Assembly (NCBI GenBank): GCA_002352145.1
Contig: DEHX01000160.1
Coordinates: 28,507 to 46,212 of the forward strand
DNA from: Chitinophagaceae bacterium UBA2789
GTDB taxonomy: Bacteria; Bacteroidota; Bacteroidia; Chitinophagales; Chitinophagaceae
Direction of reading: 5' to 3'
Length of the DNA stretch: 17,706 bases
The notes under the pieces were generated by a model. That model made no database searches. It was not told where the DNA came from and saw only the letters and a list, made by a program, of their open reading frames with translations. The position numbers and the translations under genes are program-made. The first letter of the stretch is position 1. Each line of letters begins with the position of its first letter. This document shows, in pieces, positions 6,461 through 13,411 of the stretch.

Positions 6461-7550
6461 CTTTCAGTTTTTTGATATACTCTTCAATTTGCTTTTTTGC
6501 CGCCTCACCTGGTGCCTGCGCCATTGCCTTTTCTGCATGCTTAATGGCATACTTAAAATCACCTTTGGCTGAGTAACCACTCATTAATCCGTTATTTACG
6601 CCATACATATCTCCATATCTTTTTTCACTGGCTCTAAAAATATCCATCGCCCGGTCCACTCTTTTTTGCGTAATTAACTGGCGGCCATAGGCAGTGTATT
6701 GATTGGCTGTTGCAATCGTTAATGCCTCATCCATAGTGGAATCAGCCTGCACAGTTCTGCTTAACTTATCGTAAGCATTTGCCAGGTTGCGAAGCGTTAT
6801 AAAGCTTTTTTGTCCCTGGAAGCCGTTGATAGCCCTTATACTCCACTGCAAGGCTTCCTCAAGATTGATGTTTTTATTTAAACACCATTGCGCTGCCTGT
6901 AGCATATTATTACTATTAAATCCCTTTTGGCTGGTTACCTGTTGCCGTAATCTTGCCAGCACAATATTGTCTACATCTACTTCCACTTTAAAAGGAACAG
7001 AAACTTTTTCCCACTGCATGGCAATTACACAACTTTTTTCTTTATGTTCTATAAATTCATATTTCAGCCACTCTACACTTTTGTCCAGTAGTACAGGTTT
7101 TACCTTTACCCTTAATACATCGTCTTCTTCCTTATAATAAAAACTGCCCCAGGCATCAACCTGTTTAGAAAATATAAGTGTAATATCATCAGGGCCCATA
7201 GCCATGAATATAGCATAAGTACCTGCCACAATATCTTTTCCTTCCACTTTTACATCATGTTCAAAACTGATAGTAGTAGCTTCATTGGCGCCGGCACGCC
7301 ACGGAGAAGTGTTTTTTCCTGTTATAAAATTGGTGGTGCTAAACCCATAAGGTACCAGGTTGCCATCCCCATAAACTTTTCCTTCTCTTTTATTTACATC
7401 CGGGCGGCTATATTTTAAAGTAATGGAAGTAATGCCCACCTCTTCAGAAATGGTTGCCCTGGGATTATTGCCACTTGGCGGTATGTCCATTTGTGCATGA
7501 ATACTGCTTATCAATAGTGAGGCTATAAGAGAAAGAATTAATTTTCTCAT
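6435..7550 (-). CDS. Exported DUF2911 protein with TPR C-terminus
   Basis: The protein has 371 residues. A signal peptide covers about 1-19 (LILSLIASLLISSIHA, cut before Gln20). Residues about 28-175 are DUF2911: RATISEEVGITSITLKYSRP, GKVYGDGNLVPYG, then SPWRAGANEATTISF and the AGTYAIFMAMG strand. Residues about 205-365 are tetratricopeptide-like helical pairs (NLANAYDKLSRTVQADSTMDEA, YGRQLITQKRVDRAMDIF, GYSAKGDFKYAIKHAEKAM). DUF2911-TPR proteins are common in Bacteroidota envelopes and have no known reaction; the TPR part suggests partner binding. It is preceded by a 71-bp gap and followed by a 26-bp overlap with DUF1801 copy 2, so it may head its own transcription unit. Confidence 0.93.
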   Translation of the reverse strand: MRKLILSLIASLLISSIHAQMDIPPSGNNPRATISEEVGITSITLKYSRPDVNKREGKVYGDGNLVPYGFSTTNFITGKNTSPWRAGANEATTISFEHDVKVEGKDIVAGTYAIFMAMGPDDITLIFSKQVDAWGSFYYKEEDDVLRVKVKPVLLDKSVEWLKYEFIEHKEKSCVIAMQWEKVSVPFKVEVDVDNIVLARLRQQVTSQKGFNSNNMLQAAQWCLNKNINLEEALQWSIRAINGFQGQKSFITLRNLANAYDKLSRTVQADSTMDEALTIATANQYTAYGRQLITQKRVDRAMDIFRASEKRYGDMYGVNNGLMSGYSAKGDFKYAIKHAEKAMAQAPGEAAKKQIEEYIKKLKDGKDINQP

Positions 7551-7598
7551 AAATCGAGTTTTGATACATTTAAATTACCAAAAAATATCGTGTTGCAG

Positions 7599-7617
7599 TT
7601 GCCGCTTATCACGGCAA
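7599..7617 (-). terminator. Short intercistronic hairpin after the membrane-protein gene
   Basis: TTGCCG and CGGCAA form a 6-bp GC-containing stem with a 7-base loop, 4 bases beyond the stop of the 7622-7963 gene. No U-tract follows on the minus strand, so termination is doubtful; it may only mark the 3' end of the upstream trio. Confidence 0.3.
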
Positions 7618-7621
7618 ATGC

Positions 7622-7963
7622 TCATTTAAACCCGTTCCAGTACTTAATAACAAAAAACAAAAGGATACAGGTGGAGGGAATGGCCACATACAGGTGATAC
7701 CAAATACCGAAAAAAATATCAAAGGCAATAACAGCAATGCTGCATGCTATAATCAGGTATGCTGCCCAGGGCTTCATCCACAACATACCTGCCAGGGCTA
7801 TTAAGTTTATCATGGGTAATAGCCTAAATATATTGAAAGCTTTTTCAGTCAGTTTCGGGAACTGATCAAAAAACTCCTGCTTTGCGGTGAACATTTTATA
7901 CAGGGCATAACAATTGCCCAGCAGCATTAGCAGCAGGAATATAGTGTAAACGGACGAACGCAT
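7622..7963 (-). CDS. Small four-helix integral membrane protein
   Basis: The protein has 113 residues and is almost entirely hydrophobic. Four membrane helices are visible, near residues 4-22 (VYTIFLLLMLLGNCYALY), 45-61 (RLLPMINLIALAGML), 65-84 (PWAAYLIIACSIAVIAF) and 88-107 (WYHLYVAIPSTCILLFFVI). There are no obvious catalytic motifs and I do not recognise the family. The ATG begins directly after the stop codon of the lipoprotein gene (TAA then ATG, no spacer), so translation is coupled. Partnership with that lipoprotein at the membrane is an inference from coupling alone. Confidence 0.75.
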   Translation of the reverse strand: MRSSVYTIFLLLMLLGNCYALYKMFTAKQEFFDQFPKLTEKAFNIFRLLPMINLIALAGMLWMKPWAAYLIIACSIAVIAFDIFFGIWYHLYVAIPSTCILLFFVIKYWNGFK

Positions 7964-8602
7964 TTATTTACAGATCTCAGAAAATAATGATTCGTTTATT
8001 TCAAGAGCTTTGAAATCATCCTTTTTAATACTGATGCTATTTGCCAGCCCATGCATTACAAACTTATTGAACCGATGTTCCAGTTTAAGTATCAGCCCAC
8101 CGTTGGTTTTTATACCATAAACATCCCAATTGTAAGCTTTATGATTTTTATAGGTAGCCGGCGCAATTTGAAGGTCAGTGGCATAATAGTATTTTACCCA
8201 TGAGCTTTTCTTTTGCAACTCTAGGATTCGGCAGGGATAACCCAATATTTTTTCATCAGTTGGATAGTCTTTTACATAAACTACGGAGTCGGTTTCCTTA
8301 CTGTAATCTTCACATTCATATTCTTTTGAAGATCCAGGTTCAAAGAGGCATTTATTCAATTTCCCTGAGTAATAGTAAGTAAATGTGTCTGCTCCAATAA
8401 ACCTGCTTTGATAATTACTGGTATCATACCAGAATACACCCTGGGAAGGCCTTATTGCAGATATTGAGTCGGTATTAAGCGAATCACTGGTGTAAGAATA
8501 TGTATAACTGATTTGGCCGGAAAAATAATTTGTGCGTTTCTTATTACTGCAAGCCACCAATACAGCTATTAAAACAATAGTTATGTATGATAAATATCTC
8601 AT
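7964..8602 (-). CDS. Hypothetical lipoprotein
   Basis: The protein has 212 residues. The N-terminus (YLSYITIVLIAVLVAC) ends in a lipobox with Cys18 and continues with a polar SNKKRTN linker, so it is a membrane-anchored lipoprotein. The body is Tyr/Ser/Asp-rich beta-strand material: FSGQISYTYSYTSDS, FWYDTSNYQSRFIG, then ILGYPCRILELQKKS, WVKYYYATDL and a NSISIKKDDFKALEINESLF ending. This layout recalls GLPGLI/DUF4412-like Bacteroidota proteins (a 'conversion of Tyr-rich strands after IxGYPC' pattern), but I would not assign the family firmly. It overlaps the upstream DUF1579-like gene by 4 bp and abuts the downstream membrane-protein gene. Confidence 0.8.
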   Translation of the reverse strand: MRYLSYITIVLIAVLVACSNKKRTNYFSGQISYTYSYTSDSLNTDSISAIRPSQGVFWYDTSNYQSRFIGADTFTYYYSGKLNKCLFEPGSSKEYECEDYSKETDSVVYVKDYPTDEKILGYPCRILELQKKSSWVKYYYATDLQIAPATYKNHKAYNWDVYGIKTNGGLILKLEHRFNKFVMHGLANSISIKKDDFKALEINESLFSEICK

Positions 8603-9114
8603 TTTTTTCTCCTGTATTCCAGGTCATATTCTACAGTCCATGTGTTTCCTCCGTCATTACTTCTTTCGCCAAACTGTCTTACTTTGTCTTCACTGATTTT
8701 GGTAAAGGTAAGGCGGCGCATAAATGTTTTTCCCTTCGGATCAGTTACTTTATCAGCATAAAAAACAATTTTTCCATCGCTGCCTTCACCTCTTAAAAAT
8801 TCTGTGGTGTTGCCGGTATTATCGGTCCAGGTTTGCTGCCATTGTTTGGTAGCAGCATTGTAGGAATTGAAGCTTTTACCACTATATATAAGGCCCTGTT
8901 GGGCGTTGGCACTGGTCCATTCTTCCAGAATAACACAACTGTCCAACAGCACGGTTATTTTGCTGTCTCCTGCCTTGGCGCCTTTTGGACCAAATGCCTC
9001 CCATTCGCCAATCCAGAAATCAAACTGGCGGAACACTGGCTGAGAGCATGGCTTTTGTGCAAAAAGTGGTATAGTAAAGAATGAGATACAAATGGTGAAT
9101 AATAAATTTTTCAT
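8599..9114 (-). CDS. Exported DUF1579-like protein
   Basis: The protein has 171 residues from Met at 9114. The frame is open to 9174, but the upstream 20 residues are not signal-like, whereas MKNLLFTICISFFTIPLFAQ is a clear signal peptide cut before Gln20. The mature part opens with the hallmark FDFWIGEWEAFGP, then KITVLLDSCVILEEW and SFNSYNAATKQWQQTW. It ends with KTFMRRLTFTKISEDKVRQFGERS, DGGNTWTVEYDLEYRRKK. This is the lipocalin-like, probably beta-barrel arrangement of DUF1579 and related families. No enzymatic residues are obvious. It heads a trio with 4-bp and 0-bp junctions. The leader contains a 14-bp direct repeat. Confidence 0.88.
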   Translation of the reverse strand: MKNLLFTICISFFTIPLFAQKPCSQPVFRQFDFWIGEWEAFGPKGAKAGDSKITVLLDSCVILEEWTSANAQQGLIYSGKSFNSYNAATKQWQQTWTDNTGNTTEFLRGEGSDGKIVFYADKVTDPKGKTFMRRLTFTKISEDKVRQFGERSNDGGNTWTVEYDLEYRRKK

Positions 9115-9149
9115 TTTAACCAGTTTAACGTTTACAGACAAATGTTCAG

Positions 9150-9177
9150 CCGCCTGTCTCATTCCGCCTGTCATTTT
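9150..9177. repeat. 14-bp imperfect direct repeat in the DUF1579-like gene leader
   Basis: CCGCCTGTC occurs at 9150-9158 and again at 9164-9172, as part of two tandem 14-bp units that differ mainly at their 3' ends. The spacing is more than one helical turn. The unit lies about 36-63 bp upstream of the preferred start at 9114. It may be a regulator site or a chance short duplication. Confidence 0.5.
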
Positions 9178-9197
9178 ATTTGGCCAAACAACAAGTT

Positions 9198-9237
9198 AAA
9201 AAAAATTAAGCCGTTCTGTTTGTTCAGAACGGCTTAA
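9198..9237 (-). terminator. Strong intrinsic terminator after the Spy-like gene
   Basis: A perfect 13-bp stem (9206-9218 with 9225-9237, core AAGCCGTTCTG) encloses a 6-base loop. On the minus strand it is followed at once by eight U residues. It lies 22 bp beyond the stop of the 9260-9667 gene and separates it from the downstream run. Confidence 0.88.
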
Positions 9238-9259
9238 TAACTTACTAATCGTAAAAGAT

Positions 9260-9667
9260 TTATCGATTTCCGCCACCCGGACGGCCGCTGCCGCCTTGTC
9301 GTTGCGGTCGCATGGCAGGCTGGATCTTTTCTTTCCAGATTTCATATTGGTCCTTGGAAAGCACTGCCTTCAGCATTTCATCCTGGGCATCATTGAATTT
9401 TTTCATTTCTTCCATGAATGCATCCCGGTCAAAACTGCCCCCGGCCATCATTTCCTGTCTTTTGGCATCCTGTGCTTTATATAAAGCTACCAGTGCTGTA
9501 TCCAGCATGGCCAGTTTGGAAGCCTCCAATTTAAAGGCGCTATCTAATTTTTGGTGAATAACAGCAGCTCTTTCTTCCGGGGTGCGGCGCATACCACCAC
9601 CGGGCTGAGCCGAAACAACAGCTGCAGTACCAAAGAGAGCCAGCAGGCAAATAAGTATTTTCTTCAT
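9260..9667 (-). CDS. Small exported Spy/CpxP-like protein with Gly/Arg tail
   Basis: The protein has 135 residues. The signal peptide covers residues 1-20 (ILICLLALFGTAAVVSA, cut before Gln21). The middle (about 30-115) is charged and helical with many Lys, Glu, Ala and Met residues, including LDSAFKLEASKLAMLDTALVALY, FMEEMKKFNDAQDEMLKAVLS and KDQYEIWKEKI. The latter resembles the 'L..eQ...w' ending of periplasmic Spy/CpxP-like or heavy-metal-resistance proteins. The tail is MRPQRQGGSGRPGGGNR, basic and glycine-rich, and mirrored by a GGGMRR near the mature N-terminus. Family members act as small envelope chaperones or stress sensors; this role is inferred. It is monocistronic, closed by a strong terminator. 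Confidence 0.85.
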   Translation of the reverse strand: MKKILICLLALFGTAAVVSAQPGGGMRRTPEERAAVIHQKLDSAFKLEASKLAMLDTALVALYKAQDAKRQEMMAGGSFDRDAFMEEMKKFNDAQDEMLKAVLSKDQYEIWKEKIQPAMRPQRQGGSGRPGGGNR

Positions 9668-9782
9668 ATATATTTATTTACAAGTGTTTATATGGAACTT
9701 TTTATATGACGATGAAAGTATAAAAACCGTTCGGGAAGGTCAGATTTATTTTTTCAAAACACCCTTTTTGCCCGAACTCAAG

Positions 9783-9790
9783 TATCTTGC
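9783..9790 (+). promoter_or_regulatory. Weak -7-like element upstream of the DUF5606 gene
   Basis: TATCTTGC resembles the Bacteroidota -7 box TAnnTTTG with two mismatches at the end. It lies 23 bp before the preferred start at 9814. A TTTG at 9767-9770 is closer than the usual -33 spacing. The call is tentative. Confidence 0.25.
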
Positions 9791-9813
9791 ATGCCCTAAT
9801 AATCAAAGAACTT

Positions 9814-10296
9814 ATGGAATACAGTAAACTAGTTGCCGTAACCGGGTTGCCGGGTTTGTTTGAACTGCTCAACAGCAAAACCGATGGAGCCATTGTCCGC
9901 TCTCTTGAAGACAAGTCTACCCGGTTTGTATCCAGCCGTATTCACAATTTCTCACACCTGGAGAGTATTGAAGTATACACTATCCGTGATAATGTGAACC
10001 TGGTAGATGTTTTTAATGCTATGGACAAGGCAGGAGGAAGCCTGCCATCTGATAAAGATGCTGATGCAGTAAAAAAATATTTTGAAAAAGTATACCCTGA
10101 TATGGATTTTGAAAGGGTATATGCCAGTGATATGAAGAAGATGGTGAAATGGTTTGATATTCTGAAAAAGAACAATGTGGAAATTAAACTTTCTGAACAA
10201 CCTGAGGAAGAAGCCGTAACTGAACCGGTAGCAGAAGAGCCTGTTGCTGAAGAGACTCCAAAAAAGAAAGCAACCCGCAAGAAAAAAACAGAATAA
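9814..10296 (+). CDS. DUF5606 domain protein
   Basis: The protein has 160 residues from Met at 9814 (MEYSKLVAVTGLPGLFELL). The frame is open to 9787, but the family starts at the MEYSKLVAV-like segment and the extra residues overlap the likely promoter. The conserved part (1-~128) contains GLPGLFELLNSKTDGAIVRS, DKSTRFVSSRIHNFSHL, the SIEVYTI strand, and DFERVYASDMKKMVKWFDIL. The tail is low complexity: Glu/Pro/Val-rich and then strongly basic (TPKKKATRKKKTE), which suggests a flexible region, possibly contacting RNA or DNA. DUF5606 is conserved in Bacteroidota and has no defined function. The gene is monocistronic or read through the hairpin into the peptidase gene. Confidence 0.9.
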   Translation: MEYSKLVAVTGLPGLFELLNSKTDGAIVRSLEDKSTRFVSSRIHNFSHLESIEVYTIRDNVNLVDVFNAMDKAGGSLPSDKDADAVKKYFEKVYPDMDFERVYASDMKKMVKWFDILKKNNVEIKLSEQPEEEAVTEPVAEEPVAEETPKKKATRKKKTE

Positions 10297-10316
10297 TCAG
10301 CTGATTAGTAAAAGTA

Positions 10317-10362
10317 AATGTGCTAATGAACCCTGTACCACAGGACACTTCATTAGCACATT
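10317..10362 (+). terminator. Long nested hairpin between the DUF5606 and peptidase genes
   Basis: A perfect 14-bp stem pairs 10317-10330 with 10349-10362 (AATGTGCTAATGAA and its complement). The 18-base loop contains a second short stem, CCTGT and ACAGG, around ACC. No U-tract follows on either strand. It starts 20 bp after the DUF5606 stop and ends 24 bp before the peptidase ATG. It may be a U-poor terminator or a leader structure of the peptidase message. Confidence 0.5.
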
Positions 10363-10386
10363 GGCTTATTATCAAATTATCATTTT

Positions 10387-12105
10387 ATGAATTACAGCGC
10401 CGATATTAAAAAATTGCCGAGAAAATTTTTACCTGAGGACTTTGTAATCAAAGACTGGCAAAGCCTTGAGCCGTATTTTAAAAATTTGGATGAAAGATCA
10501 CTGGGTACAGTTGCCGAACTAGAACAATGGCTGAAGGATGCCAGTGAGCTGGAAGCGGTAATCAGCGAAGATGCCTGCTGGCGGCAAATAAAAATGACCT
10601 GCGATACAGAGAATAAGCAGCTGGAAGAGGCTTTCAATTTTTTCATGATGGAAATTCAGCCCATGATCCAGCCGTATGCTGATAAGCTGAATAAAAAGCT
10701 ATTGGCTTGTCCGCATTTGTCCTCACTGGATCAATCAAAGTATTTTACTTACCTGAGAAATGTAAAAAAGAATATCGAGCTATTCAGGGAAGAAAATATC
10801 CATTTGAATGCTGAACTGAATGTAATGCAGCAGCAATATGGTGTTATTGCAGGGAAAATGACCGTAGAAGTAAACGGGCAGGAGTACACCTTACAACAGG
10901 CTGCTAAATTTTTAGAAGACCCTGACCGAAAATTAAGAGAAGAAGTTTACAGAAAAATAAATGAAAGAAGACTGCAGGATAAAGAGGAGTTGAATACACT
11001 TTTTTCAAACTTGCTGGAAAAACGTCATCGTGTAGCCTTAAATGCCGGCTTTGCAAACTACCGTGACTTTCGATTTAAAGAACTCGGACGTTTTGATTAT
11101 ACCAAAGACGAATGTTACCAGTTTCATGAAGCGGTGAAACTACATGTCATGCCCCTGGTTAACCAGATATATGAAGCAAAAAAGAAAAAACTAGGCCTGG
11201 ATACGCTTCGTCCCTGGGATGTGGAAGCGGAACCTGCAGGTATTCAACCGCTTCGTCCTTTTAAAACAGGCGAGGAACTGACAGAAAAAACCATCGCCTG
11301 TTTCCGTGGGCTAAAAACATTTTTTGCTGATTGCCTTCAAAAAATGAAGGCCATGGGTCACCTGGACCTGGAAAGCCGGAAAGGAAAAGCACCGGGGGGA
11401 TATAATTGCCCGCTGGCAGAAAGCGGTGCCCCGTTCATTTTTATGAATGCTGCCGGCACCCTTGATGATGTTACGACGATGGTACATGAAGGTGGCCATG
11501 CCATTCATTCTTTTCTCTCTCACAACCTTGAACTGACCGGTTTTAAGGAATACCCTACTGAAATTGCCGAAGTAGCCAGCATGGCTATGGAGTTATTCAG
11601 CATGGATAAATGGGATGTGTTTTTTGATAATGCCGATGAACTCAAAAGAGCTAAAGAACAACAGCTGGAAAGAGTAATTACCATCTTCCCGTGGATTGCC
11701 ACTATTGATAAATTTCAGCATTGGATTTATGAAAATCCTGTGCACACTGAAGAGGATAGAGCAGGAAAATGGATGGAGATACTTAACGAGTTTTCATCGC
11801 CCATAGTAGATGTGCAAGGTTTGGACGAATATCGTCGCTATGGCTGGCAGCGCCAACTCCACCTGTACGAAGTACCGTTTTACTATATCGAATATGGTAT
11901 TGCCCAGCTGGGAGCTATCGGGCTCTGGCAGCAGTACAAGCAAAACCCTGCAAATGCAGTTAATAATTATATAACAGCGCTTAGCCTGGGTGGTACCCGT
12001 ACCTTACCTGAGTTGTTTAAAGCTGCCGGGCTGGACTTCAATTTATCTCCCGGCTATATTAAAGGGTTAATGGAGTTTGTTAAAAAGGAAGCCGATAGCT
12101 TGTAA
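10387..12105 (+). CDS. M3-family oligoendopeptidase (PepF-like)
   Basis: The protein has 572 residues, the usual length of bacterial PepF-like M3 peptidases. There is no signal peptide, so it should be cytoplasmic. It cleaves short peptides, not folded proteins, through a zinc ion held by HExxH. His367-Glu368-Gly-Gly-His371 (in TMVHEGGHAIHSF) is intact, and Glu395 in TEIAEVASMAMELF is the likely third ligand. The C-terminal lobe has the YEVPFYYIEYGIAQLGA segment, which in this family lines the substrate cleft and supplies Tyr residues for catalysis. Helical N-terminal parts (about 1-200) enclose the cavity. It follows the nested hairpin and ends in the terminator at 12234-12270. Its role is probably peptide turnover. 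Confidence 0.95.
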   Translation: MNYSADIKKLPRKFLPEDFVIKDWQSLEPYFKNLDERSLGTVAELEQWLKDASELEAVISEDACWRQIKMTCDTENKQLEEAFNFFMMEIQPMIQPYADKLNKKLLACPHLSSLDQSKYFTYLRNVKKNIELFREENIHLNAELNVMQQQYGVIAGKMTVEVNGQEYTLQQAAKFLEDPDRKLREEVYRKINERRLQDKEELNTLFSNLLEKRHRVALNAGFANYRDFRFKELGRFDYTKDECYQFHEAVKLHVMPLVNQIYEAKKKKLGLDTLRPWDVEAEPAGIQPLRPFKTGEELTEKTIACFRGLKTFFADCLQKMKAMGHLDLESRKGKAPGGYNCPLAESGAPFIFMNAAGTLDDVTTMVHEGGHAIHSFLSHNLELTGFKEYPTEIAEVASMAMELFSMDKWDVFFDNADELKRAKEQQLERVITIFPWIATIDKFQHWIYENPVHTEEDRAGKWMEILNEFSSPIVDVQGLDEYRRYGWQRQLHLYEVPFYYIEYGIAQLGAIGLWQQYKQNPANAVNNYITALSLGGTRTLPELFKAAGLDFNLSPGYIKGLMEFVKKEADSL

Positions 12106-12114
12106 ATAGTAAAA

Positions 12115-12132
12115 ATACCACAAAAGTGGTAT
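12115..12132 (-). terminator. Weak hairpin with U-tract on the minus strand
   Basis: ATACCAC and GTGGTAT pair around AAAA (7-bp stem). Read on the minus strand it is followed by UUUUACUAUU, so it could back up termination of the Fur-family operon about 135 bp after its stop. On the plus strand there is no U-tract. The evidence is modest. Confidence 0.35.
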
Positions 12133-12233
12133 GGCCTAAATTCGGAAATATCAAAGTGAGAACTTACTTTTGATTCAGATTAATAATTCGACAAAACCGG
12201 ATTTTACATAGCTACTAATCAGAGCCTTAACCA

Positions 12234-12270
12234 AAAGTCCCGCTGTTTCTACACCGGGGCTTTATTTTTT
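12234..12270 (+). terminator. Intrinsic terminator of the peptidase gene
   Basis: A 9-bp stem (12234-12242 with 12255-12263, with one G-U pair; core GTCCCG/CGGGGC) is followed on the plus strand by AUUUUUU at 12264-12270. It overlaps the stop codon of the converging Fur-family gene. Confidence 0.75.
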
Positions 12271-12709
12271 ACTGGCAGTTTTTGCAGATACCTTCTACCA
12301 CCACTTCCACATGACCGGCAGAATATCCCCTCGGTAGCTTAATGTCGGGGGTCACCACATCATCTAAACAATAGGTTTTATTACAATGATTGCAAACAAA
12401 ATGAATATGATGATCATGGTGGTGTCCTTCGCCGCAATCATCTTTACATAATGCATAACGAATAGAATTATCAGCAGTCGGGATAATATGAATGATGCCT
12501 TTGTCAACAAATGTTTGCAGGGTACGGTAAACAGTAACCCGGTCAAATTTTTCGCCAGCTCCTTTTTCAATATCGCCATGTGCCATGGCGCCGGTATGCT
12601 CCAGGAAAAGCTGTAATATTTTCCTCCGGCTGTCGGTAACACTAAGCCTGTTACGCTTCAGGAGCGATTCAATCCTGACGGCTATCTCATTTGCTGATTG
12701 CTTTGGCAT
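12269..12709 (-). CDS. Fur-family metal-responsive repressor
   Basis: The protein has 146 residues with the standard Fur layout. An N-terminal winged helix carries the recognition helix DRVTVYRTLQTFVDKG (about 56-71). The C-terminal dimer and metal domain has GHHHDHHIHFVC (His96-His103) and two CxxC pairs, Cys106/Cys109 and Cys142/Cys145, which in the family bind structural zinc. Additional Cys88, Cys92 and Cys114 sit near the His cluster. The metal sensed cannot be decided; a Zur-like zinc role or iron are both possible. The gene lies 3 bp after the SCO stop, forming an operon, and is divergent from MerC. A Fur-like box in the intergenic region suggests autoregulation. Confidence 0.92.
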   Translation of the reverse strand: MPKQSANEIAVRIESLLKRNRLSVTDSRRKILQLFLEHTGAMAHGDIEKGAGEKFDRVTVYRTLQTFVDKGIIHIIPTADNSIRYALCKDDCGEGHHHDHHIHFVCNHCNKTYCLDDVVTPDIKLPRGYSAGHVEVVVEGICKNCQ

Positions 12710-12712
12710 AAA

Positions 12713-13321
12713 TTATTCCTGCAAGTATTTTTTTATATCGCCGATCAATTCTTTTACTTCCTCTTCTTTCAGGCCATCATAAATCTTTCTTACATCCCCG
12801 TTTCGGTCCACCAATGCCCAGAATTGGGAATGAATAAACTGATCTTCGATACTCTTTAAATTGTTGGCGGGGTCATCAATGGTATAGCTTACCCTTGCCA
12901 TGTTATAGAGACTATCCTTTCTACCGGTTAAAAAAATCCATTTGTCCGTATTCACTCCTAAGGAATCTGTATAATGTTTAAGTTGTGCCACCGAGTCTGT
13001 TTCCGGATCGCAGGTATGAGAAAGGATCAGAAAATCTTTTTCATTTTTAAACTCCTCATAGACTGTTTTCAGGTAGTTATTCATTGTAGGGCAAATCGAT
13101 TTGCAGGTAGTAAAGAAAAACCCTGCCACATATACTTTTCCCTTAATATCCTTCTCAGTAATGGTCTTTCCATCCTGGTTAGTAAAGGCAAAAGGCCTTA
13201 CAAAACTGATCGGCGCTACCCCTTTTTTGGTAAAGCCGGGAATGACCTGGGCCAACACAAAATAGAAGCCAAAGGCCAGTAAAAGAAAAAAGCTCAGATA
13301 AAAAACACCCTTCTTTGACAT
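12713..13321 (-). CDS. SCO family copper chaperone
   Basis: The protein has 202 residues. Residues 6-26 form a membrane anchor (VFYLSFFLLLAFGFYFVLAQ), leaving a thioredoxin-like domain outside the inner membrane. The metal motif is intact: Cys73 and Cys77 (in FFTTCKSICPTM), with the third ligand His164 in QFIHSQFWALVDRNG. SCO proteins bind copper through these residues and deliver it to the Cu-A site of cytochrome c oxidase or act as thiol reductants. No oxidase genes are visible in the window. It is the promoter-proximal gene of an operon with the Fur-family repressor, so it may respond to metal supply. Confidence 0.93.
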   Translation of the reverse strand: MSKKGVFYLSFFLLLAFGFYFVLAQVIPGFTKKGVAPISFVRPFAFTNQDGKTITEKDIKGKVYVAGFFFTTCKSICPTMNNYLKTVYEEFKNEKDFLILSHTCDPETDSVAQLKHYTDSLGVNTDKWIFLTGRKDSLYNMARVSYTIDDPANNLKSIEDQFIHSQFWALVDRNGDVRKIYDGLKEEEVKELIGDIKKYLQE

Positions 13322-13343
13322 ACTCTCACCATTAATTGAGCGG

Positions 13344-13378
13344 CAAAGTTACGACAGCAAGTGATAATTATTTTGCAA
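13344..13378 (-). promoter_or_regulatory. Promoter for the SCO-Fur operon
   Basis: On the minus strand, TAACTTTG (13344-13351) matches the Bacteroidota -7 consensus TAnnTTTG. TTG lies 24 bp further upstream (13376-13378), slightly longer than the typical spacing. The implied leader is about 15-20 bases before the ATG at 13321. Confidence 0.5.
13357..13376. promoter_or_regulatory. Candidate Fur-family operator
   Basis: TGATAAT-T-ATTTTGC (13362-13376) fits the 7-1-7 Fur-box layout, with the left half identical to the classical TGATAAT and the right half partly degenerate. An outer GCAA/TTGC pair (13357-13360, 13373-13376) adds symmetry. It overlaps the -33 element of the MerC promoter and lies between both -7 boxes. 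Confidence 0.45.
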
Positions 13379-13402
13379 CTGTGTTGCTTTTTTATACTTT
13401 TG
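13372..13402 (+). promoter_or_regulatory. Promoter for the MerC-like gene
   Basis: TTTG at 13372-13375 and TACTTTTG at 13395-13402 are separated by 19 bp, a full match to the Bacteroidota TTTG / TAnnTTTG promoter. The ATG at 13412 lies 10 bp after the -7 element, so the message would be leaderless or nearly so. Confidence 0.7.
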
Positions 13403-13411
13403 CTGTTTGCA

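Noticed and set aside
6787..7137. 116-codon plus-strand open frame within the DUF2911-TPR gene
   Set aside because: It lies wholly inside a strong minus-strand gene with a signal peptide and a recognised domain. Its translation is Ser/Thr/Leu-rich, as expected of an antisense shadow.
9942..10280. 112-codon minus-strand open frame opposite the DUF5606 gene
   Set aside because: It is Ser/Phe-rich with no family pattern, antisense to a recognised gene.
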